NCBI RefSeq assembly: GCF_046244365.1
Contig: NZ_CP176395.1
Coordinates: 4,216,001 to 4,280,000, forward strand
Length of the DNA stretch: 64,000 nt
Direction of reading: 5' to 3'
From: Paenibacillus_V sp046244365
GTDB lineage: Bacteria > Bacillota > Bacilli > Paenibacillales > NBRC-103111
Shown here: piece after piece, positions 26,395 to 36,100 of the stretch
Position numbering within the stretch: position 1 is the first letter of the stretch
How the letters are laid out: every line of letters starts with the position of its first letter
The notes under the pieces: generated by a model
Databases searched by the model: none
What the model saw: only the letters and a program-made list of their open reading frames with translations
Told to the model about the DNA's origin: nothing
Position numbers and translations under genes: made by a program

Positions 26395-27625
26395 TCTGCC
26401 TTTTAGGAGGCTGCGCGAACATATAGCTGGACAGATGGATTATTCGCAGTCATTGCCTGACGAGAAGCTGCTCGAGTTAATTGAAAGTGAGGTGTTTGCC
26501 TATTCGGATCAAGTTTACCTTACTGCCGGCAAGAAGAAGGAGTTAGTGCGAAGGCTGTACGATTCGTTTCGCGGGCTGGATATCCTGCAGCCGCTCGTAG
26601 ACGATCCTTCCGTAACGGAAATCATGATTAACGGTCCTGACCGCATTTTTATCGAGCGCGACGGCAAGGTGATCAAAGTGCCGGACAAATTCGAATCGGT
26701 TCAAAAGCTGGAGGACGTCGTGCAGTCGATCGTGGCTAAGGTGAATCGTGTTGTCAATGATAGCAGTCCGATCGTTGACGCGAGGCTTAAAGACGGTTCC
26801 CGCGTAAACGTTGTGCTTTCGCCCGTATCGCTTGACGGGACTGCGGTGACGATCCGCAAGTTCCCGAGCAGCCCGATGACCATTGAGGATCTCGTTCGAA
26901 GAGGCGCGCTGACGAATAACGCGGCTAGGCTGCTGGAGCGGCTTGTCGCCGCAAAATATAACCTCTTTATTGGGGGCGGGACCGGCTCGGGGAAAACGAC
27001 CTTTCTGAATGCGCTATCGCAGTTCATTCCCCCTGACGAGCGGATCATCACGATTGAGGATTCGGCAGAGCTTCGCATAACGAGTGTCCCCAACCTCATC
27101 AGGCTCGAAACGCGCAATGCGAATACGGAGGGCAAAGGAGAAATTACGATTCGCGAGCTGATACGCACCTCGCTGCGGATGCGTCCGAACCGCATCATCG
27201 TCGGCGAGGTGCGCGGCGCCGAAGCGCTAGATATGCTGTCGGCCATGAATACGGGACATGACGGCAGTTTATCGACGGGGCATGCCAACTCTTCGTCCGA
27301 TATGCTGGGCAGACTGGAGACGATGGTGCTGAGCGGAGCGGATCTTCCGATGGACGTCGTGCGCAAGCAGATTGCATCTGCGATCGACATTTTGGTACAC
27401 CTGTCAAGAATGAGAGACAAATCGAGAAGGGTTACGGAAATTCATGAAGTATGCGGTTTTCGGGACGGGGAAATACGATTGAATCCGTTGTATTTGTTCA
27501 GGGAATCGGAAGGAGGCTCTGTTGAACGGGTACTCGGAGAGCTTACTGCGACCGGGAATTCGCTGCAAAATAGGCGGAAGCTGGAGATGGCGGGAATGTT
27601 GGAGGAAATGGAGGCGGGCTCGTGA
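26357..27625 (+). CDS. cpaF: Tad secretion ATPase CpaF/TadA
   Basis: 422 residues from ATG 26357 (other starts nearby: TTG 26348, ATG 26369). It is a VirB11/GspE-superfamily ATPase: N-terminal helical region, then EIMINGPDRIFIERDG, Walker A GGGTGSGKTTFL, Asp box (IITIEDSAELR), Walker B (RIIVGEVRGAEALDML) and the conserved His box GHDGSLSTGHANS. It powers both extension and retraction in Tad pili. It overlaps the next gene by 4 nt. Confidence 0.93.
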   Translation: MKAVMEVIQAPDDLPFRRLREHIAGQMDYSQSLPDEKLLELIESEVFAYSDQVYLTAGKKKELVRRLYDSFRGLDILQPLVDDPSVTEIMINGPDRIFIERDGKVIKVPDKFESVQKLEDVVQSIVAKVNRVVNDSSPIVDARLKDGSRVNVVLSPVSLDGTAVTIRKFPSSPMTIEDLVRRGALTNNAARLLERLVAAKYNLFIGGGTGSGKTTFLNALSQFIPPDERIITIEDSAELRITSVPNLIRLETRNANTEGKGEITIRELIRTSLRMRPNRIIVGEVRGAEALDMLSAMNTGHDGSLSTGHANSSSDMLGRLETMVLSGADLPMDVVRKQIASAIDILVHLSRMRDKSRRVTEIHEVCGFRDGEIRLNPLYLFRESEGGSVERVLGELTATGNSLQNRRKLEMAGMLEEMEAGS

Positions 27626-28530
27626 TCCTATTTGGCTCAATAGTTGCTGGTGCTTGCTTTTGGTTGCTGCTAAATCGGAACATGCGGATGAGGGCGTCAG
27701 CTTGGCTGCGAAAAGTTGCCCCTAAACGAGTTGCTGCAAAGGATAAACGAAGTGTCCAATCATTAACGAACGAACGGCAAAGCGCATCTATCCACTATGC
27801 CCGTTACGAGCTGACCGTTAAAGAGAGGGTTGCCTCTTCAATGGCTGCAGCAATGGCGCTATTCGGCGTCGGTTATTTGTTCTACAAACATCCTGTGGCC
27901 GGTTTCATGCTGGCTATGCTGTCCTTCTATTGTCCGAACGTGTATCGCCGCATGTTAATACGCCGCAGGAAGAATGAGTTGACAAGACAATTCAAGCAGG
28001 CTTTATATGCCATTTCCTCTTCCCTTTCTGCAGGGAAATCGGTCGAGAACGCCTTTCATGACGCCGCATCCGATATGCGAATGTTGTTTCGCGACGAACG
28101 CGCCTATATTGTGGACGAGTTGGACAGGATCGGGAGAAAACTGGAGAACGGAGAAACGATCGAGGGTGCGCTGCTTGATTTGGCAGAGCGCGCCGACCTG
28201 GAGGATATACGCAGCTTTTGCGATGTTTTTGCTACCTGCAAGCGTTCCGGCGGCAATTTGATGCAGGTTGTCAGGCGTACTTCCGATATGATCGGCGAAC
28301 GAATGGAGCTTCAGCAAGAAATTATCGTTTTGCTCGCCCAGAAACGCTTCGAATCCAAAGTGCTCGTCTGCGCGCCGGCAGCGGTAATAGCCCTTCTAAG
28401 CTTGAGCTCACCGGATTACATGGCACCTTTATACGGGAATGCAACCGGAATTCTTGTCATGTCGACAGCATTAGGGCTGCTTGGGGGTGCGTGGGTCTTA
28501 ACTGCGAAAATGATGGATGTTAAGGTGTGA
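27622..28530 (+). CDS. tadB: Tad platform protein TadB
   Basis: 302 residues starting with GTG that overlaps the cpaF stop. The T2SSF domain is recognisable by QFKQALYAISSSLSAGKSVENAF and the membrane segments at the N-terminus (residues 1-15, 70-100) and C-terminus (245-295). Together with TadC it forms the heteromeric inner-membrane platform. The start of tadC follows 4 nt after the stop. Confidence 0.88.
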   Translation: MILFGSIVAGACFWLLLNRNMRMRASAWLRKVAPKRVAAKDKRSVQSLTNERQSASIHYARYELTVKERVASSMAAAMALFGVGYLFYKHPVAGFMLAMLSFYCPNVYRRMLIRRRKNELTRQFKQALYAISSSLSAGKSVENAFHDAASDMRMLFRDERAYIVDELDRIGRKLENGETIEGALLDLAERADLEDIRSFCDVFATCKRSGGNLMQVVRRTSDMIGERMELQQEIIVLLAQKRFESKVLVCAPAAVIALLSLSSPDYMAPLYGNATGILVMSTALGLLGGAWVLTAKMMDVKV

Positions 28531-28534
28531 GCGG

Positions 28535-28996
28535 ATGGAGCTAAGAAAGGGGAAAGGGAAACGTGAATCGCCGCTTCGGTCTTTGGATGAGTGGGCTCAG
28601 CGGTTTTTGGATAGGAAAGGCTGGCTGGACACGCTGCCGCAGGTAACGGCCAAAATTCACGTACGAATGTCGATGCTGCATGGCGGGAAAGAAGCTGACG
28701 GCCGTACGCGATTTTTCATGGCGCAAACAGTCGTTCGAACCGTCATTGTTTTTGTTTTCTTGCATGTGCTCGGACTGGTTTCCGGCGATTTTGTCGGCTT
28801 TGTTTTTGGCGGTTTCTTCTTAGCCGTTTTGGTGCCGATTCGCGCATATTTCGATCTGGAGAAGCAAATCAAGCTTCGCCGAAGGCTGATTATTCTTGCT
28901 TTACCCGAATATGTAGACAAGCTTCTTCTGTTAGTGAATGCAGGAGAAACGGTACAGAGGGCCATGATAAGATGCGTATCTGATGATGTGAAATAA
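28535..28996 (+). pseudogene. tadC: tadC 5' part, interrupted by Tn7-like element
   Basis: From ATG 28535 (AAGGTGTGAG upstream) the frame encodes the first half of a TadC/T2SSF platform protein, including the conserved LVNAGETVQRAM motif. Chromosomal sequence stops at 28980; the frame then runs a few codons into the transposon and stops at 28994-28996. The missing half is at 61459-61813. Joining 28535-28980 to 61459-61813 gives 801 nt, an intact frame of 266 residues reading through RCVSQDKADAGHPLHKEL at the junction. Confidence 0.93.
28976..28980. repeat. Target-site duplication, left copy (GTATC)
   Basis: GTATC flanks the left terminus and is repeated at 61454-61458 after the right terminus. 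A 5-bp duplication is characteristic of Tn7-like transposition. Confidence 0.9.
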
Positions 28997-29085
28997 TCAA
29001 GTATACTGAGTAATAATCGTGTATACCGAAGAAGCATTTTTTAGTGTAATAGTCATGTATACCGTCAAATAATCATGTCACCTGA
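28989..29085. repeat. Left-end repeats, candidate TnsB binding sites (four copies)
   Basis: Four copies of an 18-bp motif close to AATAATCATGTATACCGA occur at 28992-29009, 29012-29029, 29048-29065 and 29068-29085, all in the same orientation. The fourth is the most divergent. Start-to-start spacing is 20, 36 and 20 bp. Tn7-like ends carry such arrays as TnsB sites. Confidence 0.85.
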
Positions 29086-29118
29086 GTTTCCAGTGTGATC
29101 AAAAAGGAGAGGTAGATT

Positions 29119-29319
29119 ATGAGCCTTAAGATTTTAAGAACAGACGCTGACCTAAATAATGCTGTTTTGTTTCGCATCCCCGTTAACGTTATAAGTGATG
29201 GTTATTTGATTGAAGAAAATGTGCTAATTGAGGGATACAACAAGTTTTCGGTAAAAGTAGCGGACGGACGCTTTCTTCGAGGCAATGTTCAAATATTGTC
29301 AACTGTTGCATTATTATAA
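29119..29319 (+). CDS. Small protein of unknown function at the left end
   Basis: 66 residues with AAAAGGAGAGG placed correctly before ATG 29119. The sequence is beta-rich (VLIEGYNKFSVKVADGRFLRGN) without membrane segment or cysteines. It lies only ~34 bp inside the last left-end repeat. No family is recognised. A role in element maintenance is possible only by location. Confidence 0.55.
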   Translation: MSLKILRTDADLNNAVLFRIPVNVISDGYLIEENVLIEGYNKFSVKVADGRFLRGNVQILSTVALL

Positions 29320-29652
29320 ATCTCTTCTTCGTAGTGTGTAGGTTAATCAACGGTTCAGCATTTTAGCCTGCTTACAGGAAACGAATGTCGATAAGCGAAT
29401 CGGTTTCGCAAGAGTATTGTCACGAAGATTGATAAAAAGGTCACGAAAATTGCAAAAGCTTTGATAGTTCAACGGTTGCACTAGAAAGCACACTTTCTAA
29501 AGCGACCGTTTTTTCCATAATTAAGTTATGATAAAAAGATAAAGGTGATATAATCAATGTAATAATTTCAATCTATACCGAATGTAATACGCGATTGCTA
29601 TATAATGCAATTACATTAGAACAAGTTGCTTAAGCAGGCGGGGGCGAAGGTT
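29320..29652. other. Non-coding region between left-end gene and SIR2 module
   Basis: Holds a strong terminator (29471-29515) and AT-rich sequence (29516-29640) that probably contains the promoter of the SIR2 module. No coding sequence is seen. Confidence 0.4.
29471..29516 (+). terminator. Intrinsic terminator at the left end
   Basis: AACGGTTGC (29471-29479) pairs with GCGACCGTT (29502-29510) and AGAAAG with CTTTCT inside it, followed by TTTTTT. It isolates the SIR2 module from transcripts coming through the left end. Confidence 0.8.
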
Positions 29653-30933
29653 ATGAAAGCTGAAACAGTATATGCGTTTAACGGAGCCAGATTTGTGGAA
29701 CATACTCACTTTGAGGAGTTTAAGGCTGCGGTGTTAGCGCGGCTTGGATATACCGACCATACCGCCAATCAGCTCTCAGAGTTCTATGAAAACTACGCTG
29801 AGCGGCAAGGGTCGACCGACCCATTGAATAAAATTCTTTTTGAAAACATCATGTATGGGCGGCTGACGAATGTATATATTCACAAAATAAAAGCCCCATC
29901 ATCGCTTGGTGTCGATATATTCAAAAAGCAAGTAGATAAAATCATCGACGGTTTTAATGGGAATGTATCGGTCATGGCTCAGTCCTCCATGAAATCTGTC
30001 GAGAGCTTTTACCTTATGGATGTTCTAAACGTGACCAAGATGGGGGCGAACTTCATCGCAGGGCTTGATTATGAGCAATCAGGAGATCAAGTCACAAACG
30101 TGCGATTTTTAGTTGGAAAAACCGTCATGCTCAAGAAAGGCAAATCGCCGATCTCAGGTTATCTATTGGGTGGGATCGAGTTGGATTTTCAGCAGCGTAT
30201 ATGCGTAATCATGACTAAGCATACCTCTGACATGCTGGACGAAAGCGGCGACGATTCAATAAAGAGCCCAAGCGGGTACCACAGATTTTTGTTGGACAAG
30301 TTCGTGACTCCCCTTTCGATAACTAGAGACACCGACTTGAAGAAAGACAGGGAAGGGATGTTCGTTTTCTGCAAATCGATGTACGAAAAGTTGATCAACG
30401 ATGTGCGTGACGAAGTACGGACATCGGCAGAGAGCGAGATTGATTCGATCACAAGAAAATTGGGAAAGAAACTAAAGGCGCTTGGGAAGAAGCCAACGGC
30501 GGACCAGGTGAGCGATTTGTCCAAAAATATTCATAATTTGTTGTTGGGCATTCACATTGAAAATAACATCCCCGATTCGGTCATGGCGCAGAAAGCAGCC
30601 GATGAGAAACTCGTTGGATTCCCGACTAACATTGATTATCAAAATAACCGAATGAATCGAAGCTCCACTGGCACGGGTCAAAAAGGCAAACCTATTTGCA
30701 AATCGGAGAACTTGTACAGTTTGTTAACCGACTTCGAAAAGGCTCAGAAGCTGAACAAATGGAACCTGTCTTGGTTTCGGGACCCAAGCAATCCAAGTGT
30801 CGGGCGAATAGAGCAAACGAGGATTGAATCGATGACCGACTGCTTGTACTTGCGGTTCAAAGGAAAAAAACACCTTGGCAAGGAGTTAATTACACATGTC
30901 GTTAGAACCCTTGATAGCTGCCGCGGCTACTAA
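29653..30933 (+). CDS. Unknown protein, partner of the SIR2 gene
   Basis: 426 residues from ATG 29653; a TTG at 29626 is the alternative. No family is recognised. It is predicted mixed alpha/beta, with no signal peptide or membrane segment. The middle (residues ~245-310) is strongly charged and helical (Lys/Glu-rich, coiled-coil-like). The last ~40 residues contain an Arg/Lys-rich stretch (LYLRFKGKKHLGKE). It overlaps the SIR2 gene by 38 nt, so the two are co-translated. By analogy with SIR2-containing anti-phage systems, it may be the sensor or regulator of the effector; that is inference. Confidence 0.7.
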   Translation: MKAETVYAFNGARFVEHTHFEEFKAAVLARLGYTDHTANQLSEFYENYAERQGSTDPLNKILFENIMYGRLTNVYIHKIKAPSSLGVDIFKKQVDKIIDGFNGNVSVMAQSSMKSVESFYLMDVLNVTKMGANFIAGLDYEQSGDQVTNVRFLVGKTVMLKKGKSPISGYLLGGIELDFQQRICVIMTKHTSDMLDESGDDSIKSPSGYHRFLLDKFVTPLSITRDTDLKKDREGMFVFCKSMYEKLINDVRDEVRTSAESEIDSITRKLGKKLKALGKKPTADQVSDLSKNIHNLLLGIHIENNIPDSVMAQKAADEKLVGFPTNIDYQNNRMNRSSTGTGQKGKPICKSENLYSLLTDFEKAQKLNKWNLSWFRDPSNPSVGRIEQTRIESMTDCLYLRFKGKKHLGKELITHVVRTLDSCRGY

Positions 30934-32140
30934 GCTTGGTATCGAGAAAGAAGCCGCCCTGGCGAAAATTCACGGACTTGTTGAACTTGGAGGATTTTCG
31001 CCCTTCAGCAAAGACGCTCTTCTGGCGGTGTTTGCCGAGAGTGAAATAAACACGTTGCTTCACGTTATTCGTGAAACAGAAGGCTTAGAATCGTATTTTT
31101 ATTACCGTTGCGTGAGCCAGGCTGGAGAAGGCCAAACTTATAATTTGGATGAAGAATGCGAGTATTGTGATTGGAATATCGGAGAAGTCGATCGCCATGA
31201 GATCGAGGAGTTGTTCGTACTGAAGCATTCGTTTATTGAATCGATTCGGTCTCGTGTTATTCAAGCGGAAGAAGATAATTATTTGAAATCGGACTTTCCG
31301 AGAAATCTGGAGATGCTTTCGAGTGAAATAAAAGACGTGATTCCTTTTCTTGGTTCAGGTGTCTCCATGGCACTGGGGTTGCCGAGCTGGAAAGGGTTGT
31401 TGGAAATTTTAGAAGAGGGCGCTTTCGCCGATCAAGAGAGCAATGAGGTATTTAAAGCCTTGATCGCTGAGGGGGATTTACTCGCCGCGTTCGATTACTT
31501 GGTTGATAGCTCTTACGAGTTCGCATCTTACGATCAGATAAAAGAAAGAATCGTCGAAATCATCAAAGAGTGGCGAAAAGACGAGCGCCTAGACCAACAC
31601 AACTATGGAGACCTAGTCAGCTTGAATAGTAGGTTTTACATCACGACCAATTACGACTTACTAATGAGCGAGTTTTTATCCACCGAGAACGGCAAGTACA
31701 CGGCGCCTGTGTGTCTTAGAGAAATCGAGAGCATCAGGAGGCTGATGAAAGGTGAGAATCAAGTCATCCATCTTCACGGACATATCAATAAAATGGATAC
31801 TATGATCGTTTCAAACAAGGATTACGAAGAATTGTACGGGGATCAAAAGCTATTGATCAAATTCAGTTCGATTATGAACAACAATCCGTTGCTCTTCATC
31901 GGCTTTTCGTTCACTGACAAATTCTTTGAAGACTTGTACGAGAAAATGATTTCGATTGTCAAGTCGAAGCATTACATCCTCATACCCAATGCAGATTTGG
32001 AAACAGTAAGGAAGTTCAACATAAAGAACATTAAAGTGGTTAGCCTTAATGTTAAGCGTGACTCCAAAGGCATGCTCGACTCGGCTGATTACGTGAAATC
32101 GATTCGGATTCTAGTCCGCTATCTGACTAAGGATTACTGA
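30896..32140 (+). CDS. SIR2-domain protein, probable NAD-consuming defence effector
   Basis: 414 residues. An N-terminal ~140-residue region holds a Cys cluster (C72, C88, C91 in DEECEYCDW). The SIR2 fold follows: FLGSGVSMALGLPSW (NAD-binding loop, residues 151-165), YITTNYD (248-254), HLHGHI (His 294 is the likely catalytic His) and FIGFSFTD (334-341). Proteins of this SIR2 branch deplete NAD+ during phage infection (ThsA, DSR, AVAST-like effectors). The start ATG 30896 follows AAGGAG and overlaps the partner gene. Being next to DISARM in a Tn7-like cargo supports a defence role. Confidence 0.85.
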   Translation: MSLEPLIAAAATKLGIEKEAALAKIHGLVELGGFSPFSKDALLAVFAESEINTLLHVIRETEGLESYFYYRCVSQAGEGQTYNLDEECEYCDWNIGEVDRHEIEELFVLKHSFIESIRSRVIQAEEDNYLKSDFPRNLEMLSSEIKDVIPFLGSGVSMALGLPSWKGLLEILEEGAFADQESNEVFKALIAEGDLLAAFDYLVDSSYEFASYDQIKERIVEIIKEWRKDERLDQHNYGDLVSLNSRFYITTNYDLLMSEFLSTENGKYTAPVCLREIESIRRLMKGENQVIHLHGHINKMDTMIVSNKDYEELYGDQKLLIKFSSIMNNNPLLFIGFSFTDKFFEDLYEKMISIVKSKHYILIPNADLETVRKFNIKNIKVVSLNVKRDSKGMLDSADYVKSIRILVRYLTKDY

Positions 32141-32579
32141 TAGAGCGTCTGGTGTTTTATGTTCCATTATAGTCATTCACAACTAGTGCAAATCATAATT
32201 ATTGTGATTATTGTAATAGCAAAGCCCCATACTCACGTGCCAATCTCATAATTAAAGCAAAAAAACAGTAATGCAACAATTGTTTGTGATTATTGCAAAA
32301 AGAACATGAGTACGGCCTTTATGAATGATCTAATTCTTAAAGGCCGAGAAAGAAATGATCCAGCAAATTATAATCAAATGTAAGGATGAAACCTTTCATG
32401 TTCTTGGGCTCATTACTGTTAGCTTTCTAGGGAGACATCACACGACCATTAATAATTGTTCGAAAAGGTCCCCAGTCAAGAGCTAAATAAAATGGACACG
32501 ATCGAAAAGATAAAGCTTTCTAAGGATGTAATATAAAAAATATCATATTGATTTCAATAAAGAATTGAGTTGATGGAAT
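32141..32579. other. Non-coding region after SIR2 module
   Basis: AT-rich, ~440 bp, with a perfect 9-bp hairpin CGGCCTTTA/TAAAGGCCG at 32313-32346 (16-nt loop, no T tract). The rest shows no coding potential; it may contain remnants of mobile sequence. Confidence 0.35.
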
Positions 32580-32777
32580 ATGCTTAATTGTAAAAAATGC
32601 GGGGGCATTTTGATGGTTATAAGGGTGGAGAAAACTCCAGAACATTTATCGAAACAAGAAAAACTTATTTATAACCGATTGTGCGATGTACAATGTAGCG
32701 ATTGCAAAAAGGTTTATTTTTCACAACCATACGACTTCGGAGCAACGATAAATCCAGTGAGAAATCTAAAAAACTAA
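32580..32777 (+). CDS. Small zinc-ribbon-like protein
   Basis: 65 residues with CKKC near the N-terminus and CSDC about 30 residues later, arranged as a zinc ribbon. The ribosome site is weak (GATGGA), so expression is uncertain. It is separated from both neighbours by long non-coding stretches. Function unknown; zinc ribbons of this size often bind nucleic acid or protein partners. Confidence 0.5.
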   Translation: MLNCKKCGGILMVIRVEKTPEHLSKQEKLIYNRLCDVQCSDCKKVYFSQPYDFGATINPVRNLKN

Positions 32778-32935
32778 GTTACAACAACGTAGGGATAAAT
32801 AAAACCTATCAGGGCTTTTTTTGTCGTATTTAACTGGATTTGTGTAATGTTCACAGTATGGCTTTTGTTAAATAATTTCTATGGACTAACATCAATTACG
32901 TTTTTTACCGAAAAAACATATAAGCTTATTTTATG

Positions 32936-32963
32936 CCTGTCCCAACTGGACGGGTCATTTTTT
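32936..32963 (+). terminator. First tandem terminator before DISARM
   Basis: CCTGTCC (32936-32942) pairs with GGACGGG (32948-32954, one G-U pair), followed by TCATTTTTTA. Confidence 0.6.
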
Positions 32964-32974
32964 ATCAAAAAGAA

Positions 32975-33007
32975 AAGTTGTTTACAAAAGTAAACAACTT
33001 ATTTTTT
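32975..33007 (+). terminator. Second tandem terminator before DISARM
   Basis: AAGTTGTTTAC-aaaa-GTAAACAACTT is a perfect 11-bp stem followed by ATTTTTTT. Confidence 0.85.
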
Positions 33008-33129
33008 TAATTGCGGCAAGTCGTGAAAGTAAACGGAAGTATTTTTATCAATATTTTGAAGGAATCGCCTAGTCGATAGCGAATTTAATAGCCATTTGGA
33101 ACTATAATCAATTAGGGGCTGATGATACT

Positions 33130-36100
33130 TTGGAACGAGCAATTATTCTTGGGGAACTAGTAAAAGAAGTTCTTGGCCCAAGAAACGGAATAAACGAAAC
33201 ATTTAGAAATGACATGGACCCGAGAAATGAATTTATTGTAGGAGTCCTGGCTCCAAAAGAACTGCAACAGGAACGCGATGTGGACGCAGAGGCAGAATTA
33301 TTGTCTGATGGTGATAGCAGCGACGAGGACGATACTGAAGAAGTAGTTGAAGCGTCATTAACAGGCTCTCCTTCTCTTGATCCTAAATCACCGCCTAAAT
33401 CTTTAGGTTTTTCTGTTGTAGTTGAGGTTGAAAATGAAGATGCGCAAGTCGAAATTTGTTTTACGTGGGCAAGATACTTTTCGAATGGTTCTGAATGGCA
33501 ACGTAGGTCGTTCTATGAATATAAACAATTACCAGTAATTCAACCAAAGCATTGGGAAGACACTTATAAAAGCGGTGTCGAGTTTACAATGAAATCAACT
33601 AAATTAACGGAAAACAGATACAAGCTATCCGTGTTTTTGGTGAATAATTCAAAATTAGAAGTTCCTTCAAAACCTACAACTTCTGATTTTGTGTTTCAAC
33701 CAGAAATTCGTTTTAATAAGCTTAACGCATGCCAATTTTGCCCATTAGAAGACATGACAGACAACAGTGATGATGAGTACACGGATGAAAGAATTGAAGA
33801 AGAGTCCTTGAAACTAATGTATCGAGATCGTTTTGCTTTAGCGAGAGGACATTTAGTTGGGGTTACCTGGGGAGATATTGATATCCAACGTCCCCACCAA
33901 AAGCTGAAAGATCTTCAATTCCCACCATTTTGTTGGGTGGATGGCGCTAACGTGCCTGCTAATGTCCGTGAACGGTTCTTGGTGCCTCATATACGCTCTG
34001 ATTATACCCCTACATACCCTTTAGAAGCACCGAGCATGGTTTGGAGAGAAGAGTTTGGCCCCAAGCCTGAATTTGACCCTGCCGTATTAGCAGAATGTTG
34101 GGATACAAATGAATTGAGAAATAAACTAATGCCTTTTGTTGATGGATATAAAAAGTGGCTTGGAAGTCAGAAGCAATCCTCTTCCTTTAATGACCTTAAA
34201 AGTAATTTAAAACGAGCCGCAGAAATTCATTTTTCAAACATTGAAAAGGCGATTGAAAGAATGGAGCGGTCCATTGAACTTTTATGTCGTGATCAAGATA
34301 TTCAATTGTCTTTTTGCTTTGCAAATCGAGTTATGGCTTTGCAATCATTATGGGCAAATAAGGTCGTAAATCAATGGAGACCTTTTCAGCTTGCATTCAT
34401 TCTAATTAACATTGCAGCTATTGCAGATCCTGATGACCCTGATAGGGGGGTCGCTGATTTGCTTTGGTTCGCAACAGGTGGAGGCAAGACTGAAAGTTAT
34501 TTGGGCTTGGCGGCATTCACAATGGCACTTCAACGTCGAAGGGCAAAGACAGATCGAGACGGCCATAAAAAAGGTGCAGGAGTGAATGTGTTATCACGAT
34601 ACACGTTGCGTCTATTGACCATACAACAGTTCCGTAGGGCTTTAAGAGTGATTACTGCTGCGGAATTTTTAAGAGTAGATCAGCTAAACATTACAAACCA
34701 AAATGTTGGATGGAGACCCTCAACTTGTAAAATAACCGATGATTTTATCTGGGGAGCAGAGCGATTCTCCGTTGGTTTGTGGGTGGGTGGGGGTGTTACT
34801 CCTAACGGTTTACATTCTTTGCAGTTTAAAGATGAGAACAATGTGTTTAGAGTAATACCAGGCGCATTGGAGTTACTAAGTAAAAAAGGTAAGAATAGTG
34901 AAGGAGAGCCTGCCCAAGTTATTAATTGTCCGTGTTGCAATTCCTTTGTAGCGGTTCCAAATGAAGGGGTTGGCTCAGGCACTCATAGCATCCACTTTAT
35001 GTTTAAAAGTACAACTTCTATTCCATTGTCTTTAACGGCGACAGCCTTCACACTTCAAGGTGCGTCTATTTCATCAATTCAAATCATGCAGCATAATTCA
35101 GTTTATTATACTGCAACAATTGATTTTGAAGTAGCTAATGGCTACCATCTAGAATCGGATTCACTCGACGATTTATGGAATAATCAACTGGCTCCTCTAC
35201 TGGGGTCAGCTCAATTGCAATCTACTCGACCAACAAGACCAGGGTATTTTTATCATAAATTTTTGAATAGTTTGCAAAAAGAGAAAGAAATGAATTTTGA
35301 GGTTATTTGCCCTAACCCTGAGTGTCAGTTGAATCAAGGATTTTGGACGGAAAAAGTACCAGTTAGCTCAAGTACGCAACACTTATCAAGTGCTACGGAC
35401 ACTGAGTATCAAGATGTATTGCAAGCATTCAAAGTCGCGGGGCATCCACATTATTCAACGAGAGTGATCATTCCTGCCTACACAGTAGATGATCAAGTTT
35501 ATCATCGTTGTCCCTCCATGATTATCGCGACAGCAGATAAATTTGCCCAGTTGCCATTCGAACCGAAAGCGGCAAGCTTATTTGGAAATGTAGAATACTA
35601 TCATGCAAGATGGGGCTATTATCGAGAAAATTGTCCTCCAAATGCTGGAGGTTCTCAACCGACAGAGTTTTTGAGGCATCCTCCACAATTTAAGAAAAAT
35701 CAGCCATTACATAAACGGGTTGATTCGTTTGATCCGCCATTATTAATAATACAGGACGAATTACATTTAATTGAGGGTCCATTAGGAAGTTTGTACGGAT
35801 TATATGAAACGATAATTGACGAACTATGCACAAAACAGCAGGGTGATAAACGTGTTCCGCCAAAGTATGTTGTTTCAACTGCTACCGTTCGCCAAGCCAG
35901 GAAGCAAGTGCAGACCCTTTTCGCGAGAGATTTTGCCCAGTTTCCACCATCAGGATTAGATGTAAACGACAATTTCTTCTCCGTGACCGCTGAGTCCCAT
36001 CCTCTTGATAATACGGGCGCTGGAAGACTTTATGTTGGCATCTGTGCTCCTGGTAAAGGTGCGCAAACACCTTTAGTTAGAATTTGGTCTTCTTTATTGC

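Larger units (their letters stand above)
32778..33129. other. Intergenic region upstream of DISARM
   Basis: Contains two consecutive intrinsic terminators (32936-32963 and 32975-33007), leaving 33008-33129 for the DISARM promoter. No coding sequence is seen. Confidence 0.45.

Noticed and set aside
28533..28996. tadC as a naturally short gene
   Set aside because: The stop lies inside the transposon end and the missing half is present, in frame, after the right end.
29653..32140. Thoeris or SIR2-APAZ/short Argonaute system
   Set aside because: The partner shows no TIR, PIWI or APAZ features that I can recognise.
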